Origin: Melieria omissa
Taxonomy: Eukaryota; Arthropoda; Insecta; Diptera; Ulidiidae
Direction of reading: 5' to 3'
NCBI GenBank assembly: GCA_963971225.1
Contig: OZ020267.1
Span: forward strand, 125,243,568 to 125,307,567
DNA: 64,000 nucleotides
Shown: positions 11,180-22,830 of the stretch, in pieces
Numbering within the stretch: the stretch's first letter is position 1
Layout of the letters: each line of letters opens with the position of its first letter
Position numbers and translations under genes: made by a program
The notes under the pieces: model-generated
Databases searched by the model: none
What the model saw: only the letters and a program-made list of their open reading frames with translations
What the model was told of the DNA's origin: nothing

Positions 11180-11830
11180 AAGGCTTAATTTAGCATATTT
11201 AGTTAGAATGATCTGATTTTGGTCAAATATGCATCGTTTTTGTCGACAACTTATATCTCCTTCGTAGAAGCCGCGGTTCCCATTGGCAAAAAACTGGAAC
11301 AGTCGGACAGTTCCAAAAACTACTCTTGAGGCAAATTTTTGACCTGTAAAATCATTTGCCATAGACAGAAACAGGGGGTAATCTCTTGGTGTCAGGTCCG
11401 GACTAGAAAGAAAGAACCTTCCAACCAAGTAACCGGAGCTTCAGGATAGTCACAATAGATGTGTGTGGCGTTGTCCTGATTGAACACAATTTCTCTCCTA
11501 TTAGCCGCAGCTAACCGCTTCTGGGTGATTGCTATCTTCGAACAGTCAAATTGTTTAAAGTTCAGGTACGAATTAAGAATTTGATCGTAGCTCATAGAAA
11601 ACGATTTCCTGCCAATTCCAGCAAATAAGTATACAGCAAAACCTTCCTGACCGTCAATCCTGGCTTGATGACCGTTTGCGCCGGCTCATCAGGAGCATTT
11701 TCGCTTGAAGTTGCCGTAAGTTATCAACTTTTCATCACCAGTTATAGGTACTTAATTAAATGTAAAAGTTTGGTTTAGTCAAGGTTTAATTTTTGTTTTT
11801 AACTCGAGCAAATGCGCAGGGGATAATGAT
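11180..11830 (-). pseudogene. Decayed mariner transposase relic
   Basis: Minus-strand frames read IAITQKRLAAANRREIVFNQDNATH, where HQDNARPH is expected, then SPDLTPRDYPLFLSMANDF and VRLFQFFANGNRGFYEGD. These are the central and C-terminal mariner motifs in order, with frameshifts between them. The conserved His before QDN is changed to Asn. N-terminal parts are too decayed to place. Confidence 0.7.
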
Positions 11831-12860
11831 TTTGTTGCGATTTGCAAATGGAAATTCGATCCATGAGTTTTTTGGCTTTAACTCGCATGACACTCATCAC
11901 TCGAGCCTCTTGTTGTATCCATCTTTATTCAAGTGGTTCCAGACGATGTTTGTGCAATATTTAGTTCATGAACAATCAAAAAATGTACAATACATGACGG
12001 TTAGACTGGACGAATTCCATGATTTTTTTTTAATATTCCCCACAATTGACATTTCAGTGCGTGGTGGGTTTTTGACTTTTGATTGGCTGATAGTGTATCA
12101 GGACCAGTGGCGCACACAGGATTTCATTTTGGGGATTTTTCGTATTACTTTTGAGCCAAATACCATTGGCTTTGAACCAACCTTGAACTTAAAAACTATT
12201 CACATTTTCATACGTCTAGCTTGTGTTTTCGTCTTTACTGAAGAAAAACTGTAAAATATGTCGTACTATCTCTTTCTCTTCTTATTACTGGTTGTCCATC
12301 TTTGAAAGGCGCTCAAACAGAAATGAGTCAAGCAATAACAAAACTGTCTGAGAAGTTTTTGTAGTATGAAATCGTATCTTTTTAAAAACATCTAACGTAA
12401 CCCGATCGTACTAATACAACGCATCATACAGTTTACTAAAGACAGACACATTACAAAGAAGATCTATAGGAAAAATAATTGTTTTGTTTTTACTACACTA
12501 AACAACAACAACAACGAAATGCAAAGATCCTTTGTTTTAAGAAATTTCAATAACACATGGTAAAGAATTAGAAATAAATACTAAAAATTAAATTGATCCA
12601 TTTTTTAATAAACTTCATTCCATTTTTTTTCTTGAACCTAAACCATACTAAAAAATTCTATCATTTAACACACTAGTACTGTATTTTTCCTTTGTTTAAC
12701 AAATTTTAATAATAAATGATCGATTTAAAAAATACATAAAATTGAAGCATTCCATTTTGAAATGAAGTCCATTCTAGTTTTTTTTTCTTGAACTCAAACA
12801 ATGCTACAAAATTCTATCATTCAACACACTAAGCATTTAATACTGTGTTTTTCTTTTCAA
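11831..12860. other. No gene; internal direct duplication
   Basis: A segment near 12,600-12,700 recurs imperfectly at 12,745-12,860 (CTTGAAC.AAAC.ATRCTA, then AATTCTATCATT.AACACACTA). The open frame at 11,793-12,254 has no recognisable domain. Confidence 0.5.
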
Positions 12861-13002
12861 TGCATCCACACCTCATTGAAAAGTTGCATGTAAATTATAT
12901 TTTTACTAAGCACTTCAAACTCAAACAGTATTAAAATTTTGGTAAAAACAAAATTCACACTCACAAAATTTACATACAGCTTTGCAATGAGGTGTGGATG
13001 CA
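12861..13002. mobile_element. Foldback MITE, 142 bp
   Basis: Perfect 18-bp terminal inverted repeats TGCATCCACACCTCATTG are at 12,861-12,878 and 12,985-13,002. The arms continue imperfectly for about 20 bp more (AAAGTTGCATGTAAATT against AAAGCTGTATGTAAATT), giving arms of about 40 bp. No ORF. Superfamily and target duplication not determined. Confidence 0.7.
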
Positions 13003-14237
13003 CAAAATATATTCATATATTTATGTACGTTTCTGTTTGTTTTTGTTTATTTTACATATTTTCAGCATAAAGATTGTGCAGCAAGACTGGCGAGCGCCAC
13101 CGGTAAACGATATTCAAATGTGTGCAGTGCAACCAAAAAAAACAAAAATCCTTCAAAACTTTTACGGTAAATTATTCGTTTTCAACTTTTGCAGTTGCTC
13201 AAACGCTCTGCAGCAGTGCATCGAAATTAAAAGAGGGAAAACTTTTGTTTGCCATCACCACCGAACATATTTGAGCACTTAAAATTAGTGGCCGAGATTG
13301 CTGCAAGGCAACGTGCATGATTTATTTTCAAATTGGCGCCAATTCATTTGCAAGACTGAAAATTTTTGTTTATTTTCGGCAATGACATTTCACAGCTCGC
13401 ACAGCGCCAACTACAACAACAACAACAACCAGTGAAAATATAATGAAAAACATTTGCAAAAGAAAAAGTTCAAGGAAAATCAAGTTTTCTTGGTCTATTT
13501 TCAATTTTCATGGAGCATAGTGCGACGCGGGACGAAGACATTTGCTTTGATGGTACTTTTATTTGTATTTCTTCGTCACGTGCACGAAGGGAAAATGCGC
13601 TTACGACACAATGCGAACATAGCCCATAGCATACTTAAGCTTTAGGACATTTCGTGTAGTGCCAATAAAATGGGAAAAATGTTCTTACGCGTAGCGAATT
13701 TCGCAGCTACCAATATGTGAATGTGTGTGTGTGTGTGTTTGTGCAAAAATACGATGTGAGTACGATAAGTTGTTTGTGGTGTGTGTGCGCATCGCTCCAG
13801 AGGGCAATGATTCTTTAATGTCATCGCTGACAAACTCAACAGAAATGTTTAGCATTCAGCGGAGCAGTCGAGGAAAAGCAATAAAAGCCAAAGCAATAAC
13901 GCGCCAAGCACAAAGAAAGCTAAAGACAAATGAGACATTGTCAAGTGTGGCAGACTGGGCGGGTGCTGCATTTATGACACTGTATGTGAAGTACTTAACC
14001 CTTAAATGACAGCTAGAATAACTTGTTGGTTTAAGACTCCTCGTCAATCTAATTTGTTGCAGAACATGCGAGTCACTAATGAACCTCGACGAATTTCTGA
14101 AGATATCACCACTTAAAATTCTGTCAATGATTAAAGGATACAAGGTGGCGGCAAAGTCATCACCCTTTAGGAAGATGCTACAATTTTTTGCAAATGTGAA
14201 GTGAAGTAAACAAAATACTACACGAGCCACAACCGAA
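13003..14237. other. No gene recognised
   Basis: Contains a GT microsatellite near 13,722-13,740 and a CAA run near 13,408. Short overlapping open frames look non-coding. Confidence 0.4.
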
Positions 14238-14480
14238 ATTCTGAAAGCTGCATCGCCAACAAGATCCCCGATTTAACCTTTCAGACTTCTTTTTGTGGGA
14301 TGTTTTAGAGTCACAAACTCTTGAAGCCCTCAAACAGATTATGTCAAGAATGCGTGAGCCTACCGGCGGAAGTTCTGGCAATAGTGATGGAAAATGGCCT
14401 AAATCGAGCCCATACAATCATCAATTGTGGCAGCGGCCACTTGGCCAAGATTATTTTCTCAATTAAAGAACCCAAATTTA
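14238..14480 (+). pseudogene. Transposase C-terminal relic, Tc1/mariner-like
   Basis: Split frames read SDFFLWDVLESQ-like text (after PDL), then LPAEVLAIVMENGLNRAH and NCGSGHLAKIIF. This resembles the tail pattern of Tc1/mariner-type transposases (PDL.P.DFFLWG, then ..V...F..R...C....G.HL...IF). At least one frameshift separates the parts. Confidence 0.5.
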
Positions 14481-15690
14481 CATATTCCAAAAGCAACACC
14501 AAAGATTCTCAATGCCAATAAAACGTAATCAATTCCTGAGGTCAAAGCCGAGATCCAACGCGTCATCGCTGAGATAGAACTACATCTTTATTAAAATTAT
14601 ATAGAAAATAAAAAAGCTACAGAGCCGCGGAAGCCCTTTACCGAATATTTTATTTCACACTTAATCGAAACATGTCTACAATGAAATAAAAGTAACATTA
14701 CTCGCTCCATAAAATTTATTTATAAATATCGTGCACTTTTATTAGAAACACCTTAGGTAAACTCATAAATTGTAATTGAAAATTTGTTTTATTTATTTAT
14801 TTATCAAGTAGACACAAATTATTACAGCAAAATAGGGAGTGTAACATAGTTCTATTTATATGACACTAATTGAGTCGGGAATCGAGCGCACTTCCCTTTG
14901 ACTTTTGCACCAAATCACTAACCAAGCGATTGCGTGTCTAAAGTTTAATAAATTTATAGTATTTTTTTACAAAGAAAATTCAATCAAACTTTAAAAAAAA
15001 TATCATACCTGAACGCAATAATATAATCATAATCATATGAAATAATCATCCATCACAATATTTAACAATCGACTTGAAAAATCTCAGAGAAAATGCCAAC
15101 GTTTTCATATTCATTCAATTCAGAGAGTAGAAATATCGAGTCACATATTGGACTTGACCATGCCCTCACATGGAAATGAGTACACCAGGTTGTACAACAA
15201 CTTCGTTGTTAATTGTAAAATTCTACTATTTATAGAAGCAATAACAATAAAAATAACAATTACCAAGCAGACAGATTGCAGCTCAATTGAGGCTCATTAC
15301 TGAAATTGCTATCGAGACAACATGAACTTTGAATGCGCTTTTTATAGATATTTATGTACGTACATACAGTGCCACATAAAAGTGTGTAGATAAAACTTGA
15401 TTTGAATTTTGAATGAAAATATAACGAATTAATAGATGAAACTTTTTTTTAGATGTAACTATTTTTAAAAAGCCATGACTAATGATTCATGACAGAGTTT
15501 TTAAGGAAAATGTTGACAAAGAACTTAGATGCCAGATTTACCATTCCAAAGCATTGCAGAACGTAACTCGAATATATATTTCAGTATATTTTTCAAAAAG
15601 AAGAAGAACATTGTGTATGAATGTAAATTGAATGAATGAAATTTAACGAAAATGTTGACATACTTGGTTTGCCACTACAAAGCATTACAG
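14481..15690. other. No gene; short duplication near the right end
   Basis: About 15,505-15,560 and 15,645-15,695 share AAAATGTTGACA and CAAAGCATT.CAGAA, an imperfect local duplication. Otherwise AT-rich with no feature. Confidence 0.4.
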
Positions 15691-15696
15691 AATGTA

Positions 15697-15879
15697 CAGG
15701 GTGGCGCAAAAGTTGTCAACCAGTGTTCAAATTTGTTTATGAATGAATGAATGAATGATTGAATGAATAAATGAATGAATAAAAGACTGCATGAATGAAT
15801 AGGAAGAATTTATTATTTCATTCTTTCATAAATAAATTAGAGCCAAAGAACACTGGGTGACAACTTTTGCGCCACTCTG
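15697..15879. mobile_element. Tc1/mariner-type MITE, 183 bp, with GAAT microsatellite core
   Basis: Terminal inverted repeats of about 30 bp begin CAGGGTGGCGCAAAAGTTGT (left) and CAGAGTGGCGCAAAAGTTGT (right, reverse complement), flanked by TA on both sides. The interior is mostly (GAAT)n-like sequence. It has no coding capacity and would depend on another element's transposase. Confidence 0.8.
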
Positions 15880-15935
15880 TATTACAGTTAACAACGTGCA
15901 ATAAAAATCAAAAACTTTTAAAACATACGAAAAAA

Positions 15936-16660
15936 TCTAGGGGCCAAATGTAATAAAACTGCGTTTTTAGTTTTTCTCTCTGACGTCAGGATTTTTTTTA
16001 AAGGACTTTGAAATTTCAAACACATTTTTATTTCAAAAAATTATTTTAAAAATAGACGGTTTAGATATACTCGTGAAACACGGGGCCAAATGTAATAAAA
16101 CTGCGTTTTTAGTTTTTCTCTCTGACGTCAGGATTTTTTTTAAAGGACTTTGAAATTTCAAGGACATTTTTATTTCAAAAAATTATTTAAAAAATTGAGC
16201 GTTTTCGATATACTCGCGAAACTAGGGGCCAAATGTAGTAAAACTGCGTTTTTAGTTTTTCTCTCTGACGTGTTTTTTAAAGAACTTTGAAATTTCAAGG
16301 ACATTTTTATTTCAAAAAATTATTGAAAAATTGAGCGTTTTCGATATACTCGCGAAACTAGGGGCCAAATGTAGTAAAATTGAGTTTTTAGTTTCTCTCT
16401 CTGACGTCAGGATTTTTTTTAAAAGGACTGAAATTTCAAGGACATTTTTATTTCAAAAAATTATTTTAAAAATTGAGCGTTTTCGATATACTCGCGAAAC
16501 ACGGGGCCACATGTAGTAAAACTGCGTTTTTAGTTTTTCTCTCTGACGTCAGGATTTTTTTTTAAATGACTTGGAAATTTCAAGGACATTTTTATTTCAA
16601 AAAATTATTTAAAAAATTGAGCGTTTTGTAGAATAACAATATGGGTATCAAATGAAAATT
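15936..16660 (+). repeat. Tandem array, about five units of about 142 bp
   Basis: Units begin with GGGGCCAAATGTARTAAAAC or close variants at 15,940, 16,082, 16,225, 16,361 and 16,503 (spacings 142, 143, 136, 142). Each carries TTTTTCTCTCTGACGTCAGG (or a variant), TTTCAAGGACATTTTTATTT and ATTGAGCGTTTTCGATATAC. Units differ by small indels and substitutions. A single related unit lies at 3.2 kb. Confidence 0.9.
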
Positions 16661-16810
16661 TATTACGTTTTTATACCTTAAACTAATAAAGTAAGAAGGA
16701 CGAAGGTCAAGGATGTGGTAGTGTACATATTAGTCCTCAAAATATATTTTCTTCAAAAAAACCTATTGGAAGTTTCCAAGGATATTCAAGGATAAAGTTT
16801 TAAAGAATAC
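16661..16810. repeat. Flank of the array, inverted relative to the 3.4-kb copy
   Basis: This stretch is the reverse complement of about 3,430-3,575, while the array before it matches 3,225-3,360 in direct orientation. It is followed at about 16,810-16,870 by AATCCCG/CGGGATT inverted motifs. Confidence 0.7.
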
Positions 16811-16870
16811 AAATCTCGAAAAAATCCCGAAAATTTTGAAATCCCGAATGCCGGGATTTTTAAAAGTGCT

Positions 16871-18855
16871 TCGGGATTGAAAGCCTTAGTTGTCAATGAA
16901 GAAGTTTCATATTTCAGTAAAAATATATACTTAAAATTTCATTAAAAGAAACCCTTGAAGACATCACATTCATCGCTTCATACATTTCAACCAAACAGGT
17001 GAAAAAGAACAAAACTCTGGAAAAAGCTGTCAACCCACTCTTAAATTGTCAGACTGATGACTCAGTCACTCGGTGGCACTTATTGGGGGAGACATTGTAT
17101 ATTTTTCAGTAAACTCGAATTTATGAGAATTAATTAAAGCAAATTTGTTTCGTTAATGCAAATATTTGTTTTCCTTATAATCGTTTAAATCGTTTACATA
17201 GTCAATGTTCTTGTTCTAGTTTAACTTAGAAGTATTGGGGTCTTTACAACTATTAGCCACTTACTGGATTACTGTCAGTCAATAGTCTTATTGTAATTTT
17301 ATTCAGAATGAAATTGAAAAGACTAAGCATCAATGTCAGCAAATTTTTTTGATAATCTTACTTGATAAAATCTTCCACAAATGTTTTAACAGAATCTATA
17401 AAGATAGCAGGTCTCCCCAAAAACTTCCAGCTTATTTACTCGTAACAATAACAAAACTCGTGTCATAATAACAAAAGTATTGTATTTCAATGCAACAACA
17501 ACAGCAAATACAAATTAAAGCGTCTTGAAAAGAATGCGAAGTTGTAAGAATTTTATGTTTGTACAATAAATAAATGTTGGCAATTTGACAGCACCGAACA
17601 AAAATTAAATGCTGCGACAGCAATACTCAAGTTAACAGTAAAGGAGAAGAAGTCGTGGAAATTGAAAAAACCAACGAAGCACAAATACAAAGCGATACAA
17701 TAAAGAAAAACAAAAACACAATGCAATACAATAAATGAGAGGAGAAAAACACAGTGTTGTATAAATAATACCGGCAACGAAAGTTCAAAACAATTTCGCT
17801 GCAATAAAATAGTTGGTTTTATAGACTAAGATTTTGATTGGGTGATGATTTGGGGAAAAACACTCAATAAATTTATTAAAGTAAAAAACAAAACCATGTT
17901 AAAATTAGACAAAAGTAAATAAATAAATTGACCATGCGCCAAATACACACATTCCAAGAAGTATAATCTATATATTTATATATATTTGTGTAATTTGTTA
18001 AAAATATTCGACCTTATTTTTTGTGTTTCTGTCTAGGGTTTCTTAATATTTTCTATAATGACTAAATAAATGACTAAATAAAAAAAACGCAGAGTTGTGT
18101 AAAAGAATGACTCGACAAAACTGCACTCGAAACGAGCAAAAAACATTGTGAAAGTCATCTATTGCGCAGTTTAAGTGCCTTTTGGAGCTTTCTGGCACAT
18201 TTAATTGCAACACTAGTAGTTTGTTTATTAGGTTTTATTATTATTTTTTATTATTACTGAAATGTGTTTTTAGAAAAAGTTATTTCTGAAATTTATGTTA
18301 GTGTGGGAAAAAATTAATAAAATTTGTGTAAACAATCAATAAGCGAATTGTGAGGGTAAAAACTAACACATAAATATTTGTTATGGCAAAGCTGTACATT
18401 TTAAATCAGTTCTCTATAATCCGTTTATATGATTTTTATATATTTCTACACAGCTTTATGTAAATTTTGAACAGCGAGAGATTTGGTTTTGGTGTTCCCA
18501 GCAGCCAACAAAGGAAGAGCTGTAAACTTTTTCTATTGATTGACAAAAGAGGCACAAACCCATACCAGTTTTATAGTCCACGCCCACCATTGTGGCTCAC
18601 TAAATAATGTGTAATATCAATAGAAAAATTAGTGGCTTAGAAAATTAGTATTGAAGCTATAAAAACTGTAATAAATATGCAGAGTTTTATTGCTTTGCCC
18701 ACTTACTTTCTGACCACTGAAAAGTGTTTTCAACACTTTGCGCTGCTAAAATATGTCAACCGCACTTAACAGTTTCTTCATTAATCGGTCATAAACCGTA
18801 GTAATTTGAAAATATGTTTTGAATGTGTGAATGTATGTAAGGCGACATACGACTA
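16871..18855. other. No gene recognised
   Basis: AT-rich. No domain, splice pair or repeat family was recognised. Confidence 0.4.
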
Positions 18856-19772
18856 CAGTCAAAACCGTTTAATTGCAAGTCGAATAACTGAAAAGTTCGC
18901 TTTAGTGAAATAGAAGCCCAGGTCCCATTTTATTTGGTATTTTTCCTGAATTTTTTTTTTTAACTTAAACTTTGCATAACAGAAAAACTCGGTTTTGGTC
19001 CAAAACATAAATTTCAACTATTTCAACTCCACCTAAGCAAACAAATTTCGTGCCTCGTTTTATAATTCAAAAATACTGAACTGCTTTTATTTGGCCTTAT
19101 TATTACATCCCTGATAAGATAATCAGCTGATTTTGTTAGTTGGCTTTTGAAATTGCAAGGACATTAGAAAATTTCGAAAATTTCCGAAGTAGACTTAATT
19201 GAAAGGAATTTCACTTAAACTCAGTTCACTTAACCCTTTCGCTACAGGTTTTTACTGGGGAATGTTAAAATTTTGAGTTTTGCTTCTTAGGCTTCTATGT
19301 GGTTGTATTAGCAACATTCCATAAGAATTTTTTAATTTTTATACTCGGACCCTGTATTTCAGAGTGTTTTTCTATGAGAGCAACCACATAGTTGTGGCTG
19401 TAATAATTACTTAAACATAAAACTTTTCCCGCATAACGAAAATTGGAAAAAATTAAAAAAAAACAGTATCTAAATTGAAAGAAAACGTCAAATTAAAAAG
19501 TTGTATGCTTCTTCTTCCTTTACTATGCCAGGATATGCCATTCAAAAAAGTGTATGCTTCTCTTCTTTAAACCTAATTATTCAGTTTTTTAATTTCGTAT
19601 TTTTCCTAAAACTTCAAACTATTCTAAGGACCAAAAAAATATGTATTCTTGAAAGCACAGACAGTTCAGGTCCACAAAGTAGCAATGTGCCATATAGCAA
19701 CAAAATAGCGAAAGGGTTAACTGAAAGCCGAAATGCCGAAAAAATCTACTTGCAGTTAAGCGGACTCGACTG
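18856..19772. mobile_element. pogo/Tigger-like MITE, interrupted by a TTAA MITE
   Basis: The ends are CAGTCAAAACCGTTTAATTG (left) and, reverse-complemented, CAGTCGAGTCCGCTTAACTG (right), each next to a TA. Known pogo-group termini begin CAGT and carry similar CGCTTA text. Removing the nested 483-bp element leaves about 430 bp without an ORF. The pogo assignment rests on terminal similarity and the TA target. Confidence 0.7.
19234..19716. mobile_element. TTAA-flanked piggyBac-like MITE (family A, copy 1), nested
   Basis: 483 bp with 11-bp perfect ends CCCTTTCGCTA...TAGCGAAAGGG and TTAA on both sides (19,230 and 19,717). A diverged second copy lies at 49.2 kb. No transposase ORF. It lies inside the pogo-like element and must be younger than it. 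Confidence 0.85.
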
Positions 19773-20643
19773 TATGAGTTCAATTCGCTGTACAAGTCCA
19801 ATGCAACAAAAAGCGGGTGCGAACGAATATTAATAAAATTTGGCAATAACTACAATTTAAAAAAAATGTGAATGGGCACAGCTTTAGTGTTTATTTCTTA
19901 TCAGAAAATAAATTTTATTTCATATTTCCACAAATTTATGTTAAATCGCTTTAGTAAACAAAGTCGGTCAAGTCTAGCACGAAAAGTTAACAACACTTTT
20001 AAATTGTTCGTTTATTTGTGGTTTCTTTATTAGATTAATTGACAATTGCTGCGTCGGCTACATTATCACAACTTTTAATTGTTCAAGTCGAATGCCAGAC
20101 ACATTGAACTAGAAAAACCCCGACGAAATCGCAGACGTTGCAAACACAACAGATTAGAACGTAAAACTAATTAAAAAATATTTATAATTAAAATATTTCC
20201 GAGAAACTTGAGTGACCAGAGAGTCAATACCATACCGCCCACTCGAAGGCCGTTTCGGTTTATGAAGTGAATTCTTTCAAAAAAGTAGGCATTGCTTCGG
20301 GCTCAAGATTTAAAATATTATATTTTGTACTTAAATAAAGTGGAAACAATTTAGTTCTACAAACAGAATGTTAAGTTTGCTGCCTAAGTAGATCCAGTAG
20401 CTGTACTTCTCTTGAGCTAACCTGATCCAATAAGAATACCAAGGGGCGGGCCGGCTATTCTAGAAGAGAGAGAGAAGAAGAGCCTTGTTGGATCATTTAT
20501 TTATTCCCCTTTATGTGAGCTTTCCAAGTTGCCATCCTAACCTAAGCTACTTTCTCTCTATTGTTTTTCCTCTTTCCTCTTTTTATATTTTGACCTCAAT
20601 GAATAAAGCACTCTACTCCATTTGATGAGCACTATGAGCTATC
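19773..20643. other. No gene recognised
   Basis: No supported feature beyond AT-rich sequence and a short GA run near 20,467. Confidence 0.4.
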
Positions 20644-21158
20644 CTAAGGTAGCACGAGTTCCACGGGTCCCACGATTGCCGCAATGCCTAGAAATTTTAC
20701 GCATTTTTAAAAAACTCAAATGCCAATCGTGTGAACTCGATTGGGTTTCGGCGCAAATGTCAAAAATATTCTATCTGTCTTCTGTTGCGCCGAACGAAAT
20801 CAGTACTGTAGCGTCATCGTGTGAACAGTTGAAGCCAGACAACAAAATTAAAAATTGAGCCGAATTTTGTCGGCAACTCGAGCGCCAACCATAGGGGCCG
20901 ACAAGTTTCGTCGGTGCTTTGAAATTGTTTGAGAATTTATTTCAATTTTTTTTTCGATTCGCGCAATCGTGTGACCTACCTATGAAATCGTTCGGCGCAA
21001 TATTTCTTTTCGGTAAGTTGAGTCGACAAATTTTGTCGAAATTGGGGCAATCGTGTGACCCAAATAAAAAAATTTTGCTCAATTGACAATTTCTGCGTAG
21101 TCAATGTCCGACCAGATCGGGCTATGATCGGCGCATTTGCGGCAATCGTGGGACCTTA
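20644..21158. mobile_element. MITE with repeated internal copies of its terminal motif
   Basis: Terminal inverted repeats GGTCCCACGATTGCCGCA lie at 20,666 (left) and end at 21,155 (right). The left end also has CTAAGGT and the right end ACCTTAG, so the element may extend to 20,644-21,158, with about 20 extra bases in the left end. A motif close to CAATCGTGTGAC recurs near 20,722, 20,813, 20,965, 21,048 and at the right end. No ORF. Superfamily unknown. Confidence 0.7.
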
Positions 21159-21309
21159 GCTTAAAGGTACAGTACACGAAAACAATTCTGCATGGATTAG
21201 GTCCAGTTTCAAGTAAGAGTTTTTTTCATTTGTAGTCACACTTTTCTTATTAACAACTGACCCGTTCATTGCACAAAACGACTAACGACATGAAACAAAA
21301 AGTTGAGAC

Positions 21310-22830
21310 GTTCTACGAACGACGACTTTGTTCATAATTTTAAAATTCTTGATTTATTCTTCCAAATCTATTTCGTTCCCCTCAAAGTAATCCCCCCAAT
21401 TCACTTGTGCCAACGTTTCTTCCAATACTCGAAACAGTTGTTGAAGTCAATATCCGGAATAGCCTTCAATGCGCGTAGCGATTCACGTTTAATGTCTTCA
21501 ATTGACTCAAAACGGTTTCCCCGGAGCGGTCGTTTGAGTTTGCTGAACAGCCAGAAGTCACACTGAGCTAAATCAGGCAAATACGGTGGTTGTAAAACGA
21601 TATTGATTGAATTTTTGGCGAAAAACTCACAAAGAATCAATTTTTTCGAAACCAATCGTGCTTTCGCTTTTCTTAGGCCCAAATGATCTTTTAAAATGGT
21701 TTTTACTGCTTCTTCCGATATTCCAACGATGCCAGTAAGGTCTCTGACTGTTAATCGTCGATTCTCGAGCACCAATTCCTTGATTTTATTGACGTGTTGA
21801 TCATCAGTTAATGTTGATGGCCGTCCTGAACGCGTTCTCGACCCTCTTTGAACAATTTGTACCAATCAAAAATACTTACTCGCGACATACAATTATCACC
21901 GAAGACCTTTTCTGAACGTTTCGGCACCAGAAATTCGATTACGTACACAAAATTTAAGGCAGGTTCTCACCTTGTGAATCCGAAAAAGTGCACTTTTTTT
22001 AGGAATTTTTTTTGAGGAAACGGTTAAAGATACAACGCTGAAAATTGTTTCTGGATATGAACACACATTTATTTAGAGAATACAATTTTTCAAATTGAAT
22101 TAATCAAAAAAAGGGGTGGAGGGGGCGTCCATCAGTGGCGGCATGTCGGCGAGGAGGTGTCCCGCTACCGGAAGTGATTTCGTCAAAACCCGTGATCGGA
22201 AACACAAAAATCGAACACATTCTTAATGTGTACCGTATTATCTATTGAATGAACCAAGATCATGAAAAAAAAAATCAAAATTACAAAAGTTATGAGGTTT
22301 TGAAAAAAAAATTATGATTTTCGCATTTTTTTGTTCACTAATTATTTTTTTAAATAAACAATTTTCAATATTTTTGGCTGATCGTAGTTCGTTTATTAGA
22401 AAAAACCCTAAAGAACATTTGGAAAAAATTTGTTGACGATTGGTTCATTCCAGCGCCTTCAATCACTTCCGTAAGGTCCGAAAATGTGGTTCTGAGAAAA
22501 ACGCGTTTAAAGTTTAAAGCGCGCTTGGCCGGTGCTCGACACTGCTCTATGTAACGGCCTGTAACTTTTGTAATTTTTCAGATTTTGATCTGAAATTTCT
22601 GGAGCACATTTTTGAAACATATATCTACACGATAAGGCAAAAAAAAATAATTGTTTTTCTTTCCACAAGGTGAGAACCTGCCTTAATGGAACTTCTTTGT
22701 TGAATAATTTCACTCATTGTAAAAGTCGTCGAATGCACTTTTTGTACTTCAGAAAGACAAGCGTATACTAAATACTAATGATTATTTTTATGTGACATTT
22801 GGCACAGATGTCACTGACAGTCATACCAAC
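21310..22830 (-). mobile_element. Mariner with internally deleted transposase, split by a 725-bp insertion
   Basis: The frame starts at 22,717 (MSEIIQQRSSIK) and is broken by an inserted element at 21,958-22,682. It resumes in frame through VSIFDWYKLFKEG, the GRPSTLTDD linker and a helix-turn-helix region (RDLTGIVGISEEAVKTIL). It then jumps to EFFAKNSINIVLQPPYLPDL and ends at a TGA at 21,401. The part carrying the first two catalytic Asp residues is missing (roughly 170 residues by comparison with the family). A likely 5' end, AGGTTGGTATGACTGTCAGT, reads leftward from about 22,830. The outer ends are approximate. Confidence 0.8.
21958..22682. mobile_element. TTAA-flanked MITE, 725 bp, inside the mariner
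   Basis: Perfect 19-bp terminal inverted repeats GGCAGGTTCTCACCTTGTG with TTAA on both sides (21,954-21,957 and 22,683-22,686). Taking it out and keeping one TTAA restores the mariner reading frame. No transposase. TTAA targeting fits piggyBac-type elements, although the ends do not start CCC like the other TTAA families here. Confidence 0.88.
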
